Shown: positions 27,236-37,019 of the stretch, in pieces
How the letters are laid out: every line of letters begins with the position of its first letter
How positions within the stretch are numbered: position 1 is the stretch's first letter
Assembly (NCBI GenBank): GCA_001692895.1
Contig: KV748205.1
Span: 1,550,001-1,614,000, forward strand
Length of the DNA: 64,000 bases
Reading direction: 5' to 3'
Origin: Cenococcum geophilum 1.58
Lineage: Eukaryota > Ascomycota > Dothideomycetes > Gloniales > Gloniaceae
Notes under the pieces: model-generated
What the model saw: only the letters and a program-made list of their open reading frames with translations
Databases searched by the model: none
What the model was told of the DNA's origin: nothing
Position numbers and translations under genes: made by a program

Positions 27236-27538
27236 TATAATGGGACTAGCCTAGTTATAGTAGGAATGTCTTAGTAAAACACTTAATAGATAAATTCCGA
27301 CGCTTTAACCAAAATCTACTAGATTAATTAAATTACCGAAGTCCGTTAAAGACCGCGTATATATATGCGCACACATCGACCACCAAGCCCCTGACTATTT
27401 AATTATATAATTCTCTTATTATTCCTTTCTCTTCTTTACGCAACGTCTTGTTCTTAGCGAGAGCTATATACCCTTAGATTTAGATAGAATTTATATCGTT
27501 CCTTCGAATCTTCCCCGAAGTCTCTCCGTATCCTCACA
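27236..27538 (+). repeat. 3' LTR of D
   Basis: 303 bp, TATAAT...TCCTCACA, preceded by the purine tract and followed by the target duplication AATAT. Confidence 0.93.
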
Positions 27539-27543
27539 AATAT

Positions 27544-27772
27544 AAACTAGCCCCTTTTTCAAATAACGAGAATATAGAGACGGTATAATCTTACTAAGAG
27601 ATAGTATCGCAGCAACAGTGCGAATGCGACGAGCAGTTAAGGAAGAAGAAATTGCTTTAGGTATAATAAGTAACAATATTAACTAAATTAATTAGACAGA
27701 TATTATACCTCTAGTAAACAACTTAGGGATATTTAGAATCTTTAAGGACAAAGATAAAGAGGAGGGAGATAG
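27544..27772 (-). pseudogene. Antisense accessory ORF region of A2, N-terminal part, and A2 purine tract
   Basis: On the minus strand an open frame reads PKAISSSLTARRIRTVAAIL...SLYSRYLKKGLVYI, closely matching QRRARTITSIL...YAKEGLVYI in A1 and SLLTVRYAYTITIIL...YLKEGLVYI in A3. The reading runs directly into the LTR of D, showing that D inserted in this frame. Just before the A2 LTR, 27753-27772 is a purine-rich tract (AAGATAAAGAGGAGGGAGAT), the plus-strand priming site. Confidence 0.5.
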
Positions 27773-28205
27773 TGTTACGGACGCTTTAAGTACAATATTA
27801 TAACTACTTAGGGAAGAGTTAGAAGAAGCTAGTTAGTTAATATAAGCACGGTCTAAAATAGAGCCGGTAGAACTATATAACGAGGAATAGTAACTAAGGT
27901 TATATAATATAATCTATATAATCTATATAATCTATATAATCTATATAATCCGCAATAAAGTAAATAAAGTACACGTTTATTACGTATAAGAAGGATTTTA
28001 TAGGAGTATAGTTGTATATTTAAGGACCCTTAGTTNCTACCTAGATAGTTCCTTCCTTATAGTAATTCTTAGAATACAATTAGAGTTAATCTATTAGGCA
28101 ACCACTCTACCAGTTATTATTACGTTATTAACTTTAACTTGCATTACCTATACACCTAGCCTATTAACGAGCCTACCGTAGTACCTGCTACAGGGTTCCG
28201 TTATA
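27773..28205 (+). repeat. 3' LTR of A2
   Basis: 433 bp, TGTTACGG...CCGTTATA. Slightly longer than the 5' copy because of an extra short run of TATAATC-type units near 27910-27950. One ambiguous base at 28036. Confidence 0.9.
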
Positions 28206-28280
28206 CTTACTATCCTAAAATCTACCTCTTAGCATATAGTGCTTTCTTACTTAGAAGTTATAGGTAAATATTATATCTAA

Positions 28281-28296
28281 GCCGCCAAGGCGCTAG
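28281..28296 (-). promoter_or_regulatory. Promoter-like core in C1 LTR
   Basis: CTAGCGCCTTGGCGGC on the minus strand, followed by TTAGATATAATATTT. The same 16-mer core, with at most one change, is found in the LTRs of E (30197-30212 and 36926-36941) and G (63769-63784), each followed by a TATA-like run. Confidence 0.5.
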
Positions 28297-28304
28297 TTAT
28301 AAGC

Positions 28305-28358
28305 GAGCTAATAGTAAATTTCTATCTTGGGAATAGAAAATCCTAATTAGCTAGTTGG
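28305..28358 (+). repeat. Foldback repeat in C1 LTR
   Basis: GCTAATAGTAAATTTCTATC, then TTGGGAATAGAAAATCC and TAATTAGCTAGTT, the same palindrome as in D and E without the outer 30 bp. Confidence 0.6.
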
Positions 28359-28372
28359 AATTAGGGTCTACA

Positions 28373-29645
28373 GATTATTATACTCCTACTCCCTTTTAAC
28401 CTAACCTTTAACCCGTATATATAGAGTATTTATATTAATAAACGTCTCTAAAGCCTTATTTAGGTTTACCTTTATTATTATATCTACTGGGTTATCTTAA
28501 CCGTTAATCTATTAAATCTTAAAGAGTTTTTACCGTTTATAGGATTAATAAAGTGCCATAATGTTAATTATAAGGCGCTTCTTCTTTATAGTACTAAGCT
28601 TAACTAAGCACTTATAGAGGGAGTATAAGTCGGTATATACGATTATAGGAATAACAGGAAATTTAAGTTAATTTATAATTATTTTTAGGGTAGTTCTAAT
28701 TATAATTGCTATATTAACTTCGCTAACTATTTTATATATCTCTAACGCTAGAACGCTTTAAGTAACGCGCTTACTCTTAGTTAAGCTCTAATAAATAAAA
28801 TTGCTGTAAATCGTAAAGTTATTCTCTCTAGTAAATTTATTCGCGATAATAATCTTATATCCTAACTAGGAGCTAAAGTCTTTATTATTTATAAACGACC
28901 TATTAACAAATATAAAGAGCTTAGTAGTAGGAAGATTAGTAGGTATATAGAGTTGTCCCTAATTAAAATAGTTTATTTACTAAAAAAGACACTTATTTAG
29001 GGCAAAAACATTATCCTTAATTGGTTCCTAGTATTAAGCGGTAATAGAGAGATTAAATAAAACCTTAGGTTAATAAATAGAAGCAATATAAGCTCCATAA
29101 GCGCGTTACTCCATATATTCTTACTTTAGAGAATTAGCATTAATAACGTTAATCTTCTTACCTTAACCCTTTTAGCGTAAAGTAATAGAATCCTTATTTA
29201 GGGAGAGGATATATCTATTAAAGAGTAATAGTATTATTAAGTTAAGCTTTTCCTTTAGCTTTGCTATAAGATTTATCTTTACTAACTTATTTTCTTTAAG
29301 AGCTAAAAACTGGTCGTCTTCTAAGATAATTATATTATTAGTTTATATATTAATAATTCTAAATAGAGTTCCTATAGTTATAATAAGAAAGTAGGGATTA
29401 AATATAGAAGTAGTTATTAAAAGCTTCTCTTTATAGTACTTACTATAGGTAGCCCACTAGTAAGTTCCTGCCTCTATAATTTTATATAATAGCTTAAGCA
29501 TAACTATAATTGTATCTTTAGAATACTAGTAGCGAATTTACTCTAGAAGGTATACTAATATTAAGCGCTAAAGGTGCGTCTCTAATTAGGTATAGGCTTA
29601 AGTAATATCTTATAAATAAACCGCCATTTTATTCTATTTGTATTA
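28373..29645 (-). pseudogene. Decayed Ty1/Copia pol end (C1): RT end and RNase H
   Basis: The minus strand gives fungal Copia RNase H peptides in order, including RAYGAYIASI, LYIPTNLPTTKLFIFVNRSF and INNKDFSS*LGYKIIIANK as they stand. These match the layout of the Ty1/Copia RNase H region seen more clearly in C2. Reading from the right, the recognisable part starts near 29640, so the 5' part of this copy (protease, integrase, most of RT) is absent here. It is broken many times. Confidence 0.65.
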
Positions 29646-29649
29646 ACTT

Positions 29650-29767
29650 AATGATATAATTAAGTCATATCCCGGGGCACGAAATACGTATAGTATCGTA
29701 TGCTCTTTGGGATGGTGGTGACTGTCGATTCTATTAAGGTAGACTACGTGGTCTATATACTGACGCA
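29650..29767 (-). repeat. Possible 3' LTR of Copia element C2
   Basis: It lies left of a purine tract (minus-strand AGGGGGGAGG, 29768-29778). It could run from TGATATAATTAAG to ACTGACGCA as read on the + strand. Only about 118 bp, and no second copy is in the window, so the edges are guesses. Confidence 0.3.
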
Positions 29768-30098
29768 CCTCCCCCCTAATTAGTTAGTGCTTTAGGGGTG
29801 CACCAGACGCGTAAGCGGGTGGTTGGTGCACCAAACGCGTAAACGCGTACTCGGCGTACCGAGCGCGTAAGCACGCGGTTGGTACGACAGGTGCTGTAAT
29901 TATACACTAGCGGTACTTGGAAAATGAAACCACTTGTATATAGCCTCCGTAATTGCCTTAATAGAACTATAAAACACATAAGAAAATATATAGGAAATCC
30001 CTCCTAAGGTGCCTTCTGGGTTGCCTTCCAAATGGTACTCTAATCTAGCCGTAAGTCCTGCTTACGGTCCGTAAAATGAACTATATAGCCTTTTAACG
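29768..30098 (-). mobile_element. 3' untranslated region of C2 left of element E
   Basis: Sequence between the C2 purine tract and the insertion point of E. No coding frame is recognised. The first 120 bp are GC-rich and carry the tandem array at 29797-29880; the rest is ordinary AT-rich sequence. Confidence 0.45.
29797..29880. repeat. 28-bp tandem array with palindromic cores
   Basis: Three units start at 29797, 29825 and 29852. Each has the pattern GGTGCACC or CGGCGTACC, then ACGCGTAA, then GCG-rich sequence ending in GGTT or ACT. GGTGCACC and ACGCGT are themselves palindromes. It sits in the 3' untranslated region of C2, in one of the least RIP-altered, GC-richer stretches. Confidence 0.7.
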
Positions 30099-30285
30099 TG
30101 TCATAGTGCTGCAATGAAGTAGACTGAATAACTACGTTGTGGTATAAAGAGGGGAAGAAGGTGGAAAGGGGGTATTATATACAAATAGTAGGGCCGGCCG
30201 CCAAGTCGCTAGTGGTGGGCCAGCCAACAGTAGGGAATAGTACGAGACAGTATGAAATAGTATGCGTTAGGTCAGTGCCGTAACA
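30099..30285 (-). repeat. 3' LTR of E
   Basis: 187 bp, TGTCATAG...CCGTAACA on the + strand. It differs from 36828-37014 at about 15 positions, by eye all transitions. It contains the promoter-like core at 30197-30212. Confidence 0.93.
30197..30212 (-). promoter_or_regulatory. Promoter-like core in E 3' LTR
   Basis: CTAGCGACTTGGCGGC on the minus strand, with TTGGCTGGCCCACC upstream and TTTGTATATAATA downstream. The 5' LTR copy is at 36926-36941. Confidence 0.5.
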
Positions 30286-30368
30286 GTACTTCTCTCCCCT
30301 AAACGGTTTGGTCCCCAAACTAAATAGATAACTTAAAAATAGGTAGTGTACAGGGTTGCCTATTTTCT

Positions 30369-30457
30369 ACCATAAAGATATTAGTTCCGCTTACCGCCCT
30401 TAACCGAGCTAATAGCGATTTTCCATACCGGGTATAGAAAATCCTAATTAGTTAGTT
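30369..30457 (+). repeat. Foldback repeat in E 3' region
   Basis: Matches 27029-27119 over about 85 bp. The palindrome is nearly perfect: GATTTTCCATACC and GGTATAGAAAATC. It is on the + strand, hence antisense to E, whereas the copy in D is sense. Confidence 0.75.
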
Positions 30458-30541
30458 TAGTAAGTAAGGTCGGCAGAACTCCATACTGCTACCCAAATTA
30501 GTCCGTGTAGCGTTTCTTGGCGAGAATTTGGCCAATCAGAC

Positions 30542-30564
30542 AACTTTAACCGCTAGTTAAAGTT
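30542..30564 (-). repeat. Palindromic 3' module in element E
   Basis: In element sense: AACTTTAACTAGCGGTTAAA, then GTTGTCTGATTGGCC. It keeps CCAATCA in the flank where D and F read TCTAATTAG, as if RIP had altered those two. Confidence 0.75.
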
Positions 30565-30599
30565 CTATAACATCTTAACCACCATAAATTTTAATGCGG

Positions 30600-33500
30600 T
30601 GGTTGGCCGCGACCTCGGCATAACTTTTCTTTATCTTATACCTAGTCTAGGGATCCTAGCTTCTTAGGGTGTTGCTTATAGAAGCGCTATATAGCTTATT
30701 CGCAACCCTTTAGGTCTTCCTCTAGCTGCCAGGTTATATCCTTATAATATTTCCATTTAATCTTATAAGTTAGGCCCTAGGGGTCTTCGTCGTATATATT
30801 AAGGATTTTCTTAAACTCCCATTTGTCTTCTATATTGCCGTTATTATCTCTCTCTACCACTCGTCCTTGTATATTATAGCGCTCTATAGTATTAATATTT
30901 ACTTAGCTAGGGATCTCTTTAGCAGCCTAGAGGCGGACCTTAGATATATAAAAGGATTTATTTACTTAGATGTGGTCTAGGAGGTCTACTATAACTACCC
31001 CTTAGTATACTGCGAGTACGGGGTACAGGCCGTCCCATTTGTCGTCCTATTTCTTCTTAGGTCTATTTATCTTTATATTTTCTAAGCTAACTATAACCAT
31101 ATTACCTTCGTAGAATAACGCGCTCTTATCCCTACGGGTATTAGCATTATCTTTATAGCGTTACTATAAAATCCGGGCTAGGGCCTTAAGCTATATTAAT
31201 ATCCGCTTAAAGCGGTTAGCTACAGAGTCTACGTAAAAGAACTCCTTCTTTGCTTATGTTAATAGTATTAGTAGGTAGGGGCCAACAGGCTCGATTTCGA
31301 GGCGAGGGTTAAAGCTATAGTTTGCAAAAAATGGGGAGATGCCTATACTCTTATTAACTTAGTTATTCGTAGCAAACTTAGTAAGCGGTAGGTAGTTAAC
31401 CTAGTCGTCCTATATAAAGCTAACAAAAGCACAAAGGTATTTATTTACGGCGGCGTTAATAATTTTGGTTTAGCCGTCTATTTTTAGGTACTAGGCTAAG
31501 CTTAGTTATAAGGTTATCTTAAGGCGTTTACTTAGTCGTCGCCAGAAGTCGCTAATAAATTGTATACTATAATTAGAGATAATCGTGCTTAGTATACCAT
31601 AGAGCTTATATATGTTATTAACAAAGCCATTAACTAACTCCTCTATTAAGAGTCCTGTTACTAGAACAAGGTATCACATTTTAGTTAGGCGGTCCATAAT
31701 AATAAGGATATATTTATATGCCTTACCATAGCGTTGGCATACTAGCAGCATTATAATATAGTTAATTAAGATGTCGGTCTATGGGCAGGCGGGTAATTCT
31801 AGTAGCTTTAGGAAACTAGGCGGGGCAGAATAGGGGGTCTTAGTACAAAAGCATAGGGTATAGTCTTTAATAAAGGTAGCCATAAACTAGGAGATTCCTA
31901 GCCACCAGTATATTTAGTTTAAGAGGTTAAGAGTCTTAACCCAGCTAGAGTAACTAGCGGGGCCGCTGCTATAAAAGCGATAGGTAACTTCTAGGCGGAG
32001 GTCTAGGGTATTAGGGACGAAGAGATGTTGGCGGAAGTAGATCTGTTTATTAACGATACTATATTCTAACTTATTATAACGGAGTAATTTCCTAATTTTC
32101 TTTGGCTAATGGCAAGCTTTCCAATTATATAGGGCTGCCACTATATCTCTTGCGAGTTTATTCTCCTGGTATCCTAGCCAGATTAACTTATCTAGTGACT
32201 TTTCGGCTATTTTAGGGTCTAGAGCGGCTATAAACTCCGCGTCGTTAGAGTTACAGAACTCGTGTAATAATTCTTCTAAGATTATAGGGTTAACTTTCTG
32301 GGGCGGTATAACGACTTAGGCTCGGTAGCGGAGGCGTTCATTATTAGTGTCCTTAGGCCTTATTCCTAGTAGCCGGCTTAGGGCATTAGGGAGCGTAGCT
32401 TTACTACTAGGTCTATATATAATTACAAAGTTAAATTATAAAAGGAACTCTACCCACCGGACTTAGCGCTAGTTTAGCTACTTAGTAGTTATAAACGTCT
32501 ATAGGTTCTTATAGTCGGTAATAATTTCAAACAGCTCCTTAGTCCCTTATAGCTTAGGACACTATTCCTCTAAAGCCTTAATAATAGCTAGGAGTTCTTT
32601 GTTATAGATCTCGTAGTTACATTCCAGCGCGGAGTGCTTTATGGAGAAGAATGCGACCAGTTTTAATTTTCCGTCGTCGTCATACTAGGAAAGGACTCCG
32701 CCGGAAGCCTAATTCAATACGTCTATCTCTACCACTATTTTCTTCGTATAGTTATAGTATGCTAGTACTAGTGCTAAAGTAAAGGCTCCCTTAAGGGCCT
32801 TAAACGATTTAGCTTGTTCTAGTCCCTATAGCCATCCAATATCCTTCTTTAGAAGTTTTATTATAGGTATAGCAATAGCAGAGTAGCCTTGGATAAATTG
32901 TTAGTAAAAGTTCGCGAAGCCGAGAAATTATTATAGTTCTTTAATTAATATTAGGTCCTTCTATTTCTGTAAGGCCTATATCTTCTTAGGGTCCATAGTT
33001 ATGCTATTAGTTAAGATAATTAAGCCGAGATATTTTGTTTTAGTAGAGTAGAACTTAGACTTATTAATATTAATCTAAAGTCCAGCATTACTGAGTCTTT
33101 AGATGACTTCATTTACATACTTAGTATACTCAGCGCGTGTTTTAGAAAAAATAAGGACGTCATTAAGGTAGGCAGTGTAATAGTCGTTAAGGGCGTTATA
33201 TAGAATATAGTTAATATAGTTCTAGAACATAGCGGGTGCATTATAGAGGCCAAATAGTATAACTAGTATCTTATAGAGTCCGAACCAGGTAATAAATACT
33301 ATAAGCTACTTATAGCCCTCCGTAATCCAGATCCGGTTAAACGCAGTAATCACATTAAGTTTAGTAAAATACTTAGCGCCATAAAGTGCGTTAAGTATCT
33401 CGCGGATTAGTGGCAGTAGGTATTAATTCTTAATAGTAACTATATTTAGGCCTCGGTAGTTGTAGTAGATTTATATACCGCCGCCAGGCTTAGCAGCGAG

Positions 33501-34015
33501 GAGGAGTAGTGCAGTAGCTAGTAAGGTTAATTCACGGATAAAACCCTTATCCAGTATCTTATTAATCCATTTCTTTACATACCTAAGTTTAGTAGGTAAG
33601 AGTGGTCTATTTTTATAGTACGGGGCCTAGTTTCCGGGGGTAATCTTAATTTTATAGTCCCATAGTCGGTAAGGGGGCAGCTTATCTACGTTCTTAGGGA
33701 AAAAGTGCTTAATATGTTTACTAAACTCCTTTAGTAAGCATTATAGAATGTCTTCGCGGGTTAATCCTGGTTTACCTTTTAGGAATTTTTTAACATCGGT
33801 ATTAACTATCTTCCGACATAAAAGCTCGGGTTTAGTTTTTAGATTTATCTTAAGGAAGTCATAGAAATAGGGGGGGAGCGCTTTACAGGCTTCCTTTATT
33901 ATATAGTCGCCTTCCACCAGCCAGCAGAAAGACCTTTTTAATAGGTTTAGTACTTCTATTAGGCCTATAGGCAGCTCTTCAAGCAGCTGTCGGTGCTTAT
34001 CTTATTTAACTAGTT
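30600..34015 (-). pseudogene. Decayed RT-RNase H-integrase of E
   Basis: The RT catalytic motif reads AYLNDVLIFSKT at about 33140-33175 on the minus strand, close to the YxDD box of Gypsy RT. RNase H follows at about 32300-32800 and integrase at about 31000-31900. The order and direction agree with the protease at 34716-34940. It is broken many times. Confidence 0.75.
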
Positions 34016-34715
34016 CTACTAGCTCCGCCATATAGATCCTTATCACCTTTACGTCTTTTTATTTACAGAACTGGGTAAAATTAATAACACGGGTGCATTT
34101 AATATCGTCTAGGTTAGGGTATATCTGGCTCTCTAGTGCTACGGCTAGGCTAACACAGCTTAATCGGCCCAGGGGGGCGGAAATAAGGCGGTGGCCCTAT
34201 ATAGTACGCGCGGGAGACGGGTATAAGGTTAGGCGTTACGGTAGCGCGGTTTCTATTATCCGGGTCTTAGTAGTTCCATAGCTAGTCCTTACTATAACGC
34301 GAGCTGTAGTGTGCGTATATAGCATATAGCTTAGTTCTAGGTATTAGGCTAGGCGGCTAGGGTTTAAATAGTGCCTAGGTTAGGGTTGGTTTCTTAATAG
34401 TGGCGGTATAAAGCAGACCTTCTTCCTTAGTCTTAGCAGGGCTAGCTGGCCCGTTATTTTAGTCTTAAGTGCTAGGTTAGTCCAGTCTTTTACTATCTTG
34501 TTTCTTTACAGCTATACGGGCTCCCCTTCATTAGGAACGTCTTCTACTATTAAAGCTTTATATATAGTCCTAGGCACTAGGCTTAGTAGTGCTAAGTATC
34601 TACATAGGGCGTCCCTACTAACGTCGGCTATCCCCTACAGGAGGTAGTGCCTAGAGTAATAGTCTAAGTTAAAGCGGATCTTAAGTTTCCTAAAGCTGGG
34701 ACAGGGCTCGTGCTT

Positions 34716-34940
34716 CTAAAGCCAGGGCATACTTAGGATAATTAGGGTAGTAGGCGAGAGTTTAGTAATAAAAAAGAGCATAGCTTTAGTATAGAGGCCG
34801 ATTAATATTCGGGCGGTAAAGTAGTCCATAATAAGCGAAGTTGGGATACCGTCTACAAGGCATAGTGGCCTAGGTACTAGCAGCTTCTTAGTTATAACGT
34901 TATACTTTCTTATAATAGACTCTACGTCGGCAAATGCCAT
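34716..34940 (-). pseudogene. Retropepsin-like protease segment of E
   Basis: A 74-codon open stretch on the minus strand reading ADVESIIRKYNVITKKLLVP, then PRPLCLVDG, and ending TTLIILSMPWL. The VDG and the final ILSMPWL pattern are typical of the Gypsy aspartyl protease region, with PWL marking its end. The catalytic D-S/T-G is not preserved as such. It lies between gag and RT of E, as expected. Confidence 0.65.
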
Positions 34941-35599
34941 TATAGTACTACTAGAGTCTACTAGGCTTACTATATTAATATAAACTTAGGGGTATAGGTT
35001 ACATAATAAGGAGAGTTAGGTTTAAACAAGGATTAATTTCTTATTACTATTTACTAATTTAAGATTAAGTAGCAGTTTACTAATAGAAAGGATTAATTAA
35101 TCTAGTAACAGGGACCTAATCTTCTCATCTTCCTCCTTATATGGTTTAGACCCTTAGGCGCAACTTAGTCTAAGGGTTTACCTTTTAACAACTAGGGTAC
35201 AGGGCTGTCTTAGCAGGGCGGTCCAGTATCCATCTAGCTGGCGGTGTCTATCTCTATTTTAGTTGGGGTATAGAAAGACAATACCTTACTAACAACATGG
35301 CCGTGTTTATATTCGCTAGCACAAAGTCGCCAATACTAGGCGTTATTAACGGGTTGGGCTCCTATATAGGGCATAATTTGGAGTAACTAAGCCATAGGGT
35401 TAAAGGGGGGGGGGTTGTCCGCCGCGGCCATAATAGGCTCCGCGATCGCCGCGTCTATAATAGACTCTACGGTCGCCGCGTCCGCGGTTATTTATTCGCG
35501 TTATTTAACGGGGTGGCATTAGGACTAGGTTTACTATCTTAACGGGGTTATAGGCATTCTTTTAGTGGCTAGGTAGGCTATAGGCAAGGTATAGTCTAT

Positions 35600-36790
35600 T
35601 ATTAACGCGGCGCTTACACTCCGTGTTTAAGATTCTATTAAGGTCTATAGGTTCTCCAGTTACTACTAGGGTTAGGGTTAACATAGGGGCAGGGGCTTAG
35701 GTAGGTAGGTGGTGGTTAGCGTTCTTCTTAAGGTTAGCTTAGTATGCATAGTTTATGAGGTTCTTAGCAAATACATCTATCTGCTTACTCTAACCTGTAT
35801 AGTTGCTGTCGTTAATTTCATAGGCTAGTCTAAGTACCAGCTCTTCCATCTTCAAAGAAATAAACTTTTAAAGTAGGTCCACCTTCTATTTATCTATCTT
35901 CTTAGCGCGGACTATTAGCTTATTAAGCTCTCCCTTCTAGGACCAGTAATTACGCTTGCCTTAGGGGAAATAGTTAAGCTTATTCTTTATAACCTAGGTT
36001 ATATTAAGGACCTCATAGTAGGTAATAAGGTCTTTAAGCATATCTTCCTTAGTAGGCCATTTCCACATAGATATATTGTTTAGGTTCTCGTATATAAGCT
36101 CTAGGCCCTACTTAATAAACTTATAGGCCTTATCCTCTAGTATATCTAAGATATAAAGGATTTAGGACTAAACTATATTAAAGTAGTTCTAGTCCCAGTT
36201 AAAGACTCCCTTAATCTTAATATGCCAGGTCTTAAAATTAGCTTATCATTTTAGCGGGGTGCCTTTTCCGCTAAATATTGGCGGGTCTTTAGATCTCCAT
36301 TTTTTCTGCTAGGTTACTACCGTTATTATAGGGGTTAATTATTTTAGAACGGTAATAGTCTCTACCTAGGAGTTAATAGTTCCTATCTAGAAAGCGATAA
36401 GGGTACTAAGGTTTTTATTGGCTTTCTTGTTGGCGGTGTTTATATTATATATACACTATAGTCCTACTTTAATGTTGTTAAGGAACTCATTAGTATAGTT
36501 AATAAGGGTAAGGTAAGCTTTACTAGGCTTAAAAGTCTTAGGGTATAGTAGGGAGCGGCAGATTATCCACGCGATATTAGGGTATGTCTCTATAAATAGG
36601 TCTATAAAAACGTCGCGGGGGTTCTAGGTTTCGGCCATTTCGGCGTTATTAGTGTCGCCCATCTAGGCGCTAGGTAAAAACTAAGGATTGTTCTAGGACT
36701 ATGCTAGGGACGTGTTGGTTTTAGCAGAGGCGTATATAGGTCGCGATTGCTCTAGGGCGGAGGTTAATTAGCTAGGGTATGGGGAATCAG
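35600..36790 (-). pseudogene. Decayed gag of E
   Basis: The minus strand between the 5' LTR and the protease gives helical, basic gag-like peptide, but I could not place a convincing zinc knuckle. Assigned by position. It is broken. Confidence 0.45.
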
Positions 36791-36827
36791 TGATCACAAT
36801 AGGGCGTAAATTAAAGATACCACAAAC

Positions 36828-37014
36828 TGTCACAGTGCTGCAATAAAGTAGACTAAATAACTACGTTATAGTATAAAGAGGGGAAGAAGGTGGAAAGGGG
36901 GTATTGTATATAAATAGTAGGGCCGGCCGCCAAGTCGCTAGTGGTAGGCCAGCTAATAGTAGGGAACAGTACGAGACAGTATAAAACAGTATGCGTCAGG
37001 TCAGTGCCGTGACA
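36828..37014 (-). repeat. 5' LTR of E
   Basis: 187 bp, TGTCACAG...CCGTGACA on the + strand. Just inside it, the minus strand reads GTTTGTGGTATC. The TGGTATC part resembles an initiator-Met tRNA primer site; this is a guess from a short match. Confidence 0.93.
36926..36941 (-). promoter_or_regulatory. Promoter-like core in E 5' LTR
   Basis: Same 16-mer as at 30197-30212, in the LTR that would drive element transcription. Confidence 0.5.
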
Positions 37015-37019
37015 TAACA

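Larger units (their letters stand above)
21581..27538 (+). mobile_element. Element D, Ty3/Gypsy chromovirus nested in A2, broken
   Basis: A 5958-bp element with two 303-bp LTRs and an exact duplication AATAT (21576-21580 and 27539-27543). Gag is followed by protease, RT, RNase H, integrase and chromodomain on the + strand, and a purine tract (AAAAGGGGGGG, near 27222-27232) lies just before the 3' LTR. It is broken many times. The two LTRs differ at about 26 of 303 positions by eye, all transitions. It is younger than A2. Confidence 0.93.
14273..28205 (+). mobile_element. Family A Gypsy element A2, carrying nested element D
   Basis: A complete family A chromovirus in + orientation, 13933 bp in all, about 7.97 kb without nested element D and its duplication. 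LTRs are at 14273-14696 and 27773-28205. The flanking 5-mers are CTCGC (14268-14272) and CTTAC (28206-28210), matching except for two transitions, so probably a RIP-altered target duplication. It lies inside the 3' LTR of Copia element C1. Gag, protease, RT, RNase H, integrase and chromodomain follow in order; the antisense accessory region is split by D. It is broken many times. Ambiguous bases lie at 18688-18754 and 28036. Confidence 0.9.
28211..28372 (-). repeat. Copia element C1, proximal part of 3' LTR
   Basis: The rest of the LTR begun at 14014. On the minus strand it starts TGTAGACCCTAATTCC right after a purine tract (28373-28400). It holds the promoter-like core at 28281-28296 and a foldback at 28305-28358. 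Its separation from 14014-14272 by A2 is inferred from position and from the A2 flanking 5-mers. Confidence 0.6.
30099..37014 (-). mobile_element. Element E, Ty3/Gypsy fossil nested in C2
   Basis: A 6916-bp element in minus orientation with 187-bp LTRs and flanking 5-mers TAACG (30094-30098) and TAACA (37015-37019), one transition apart. Reading leftward come gag (about 36780-35600), protease (34940-34716), RT (about 33600-32950), RNase H and integrase (about 31900-31000). A purine tract (minus-strand AGGGGAGAGAAG) lies at about 30289-30300. It is less mutated than families A and B, but broken many times. It is younger than C2. Confidence 0.92.

Noticed and set aside
27430-27530. tRNA gene suggested by TTCGAATC near 27503
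   Set aside because: No cloverleaf fits, and the word lies inside the D LTR, whose other copy reads TTTAAATC.
29776-29979. Minus-strand open frame of 67 codons
   Set aside because: Covers the palindromic tandem array in the C2 3' region; its openness follows from the GC-rich repeats.
34093-34281. Plus-strand open frame of 62 codons in E
   Set aside because: Opposite strand of the decayed pol of E between protease and RT; no independent support.
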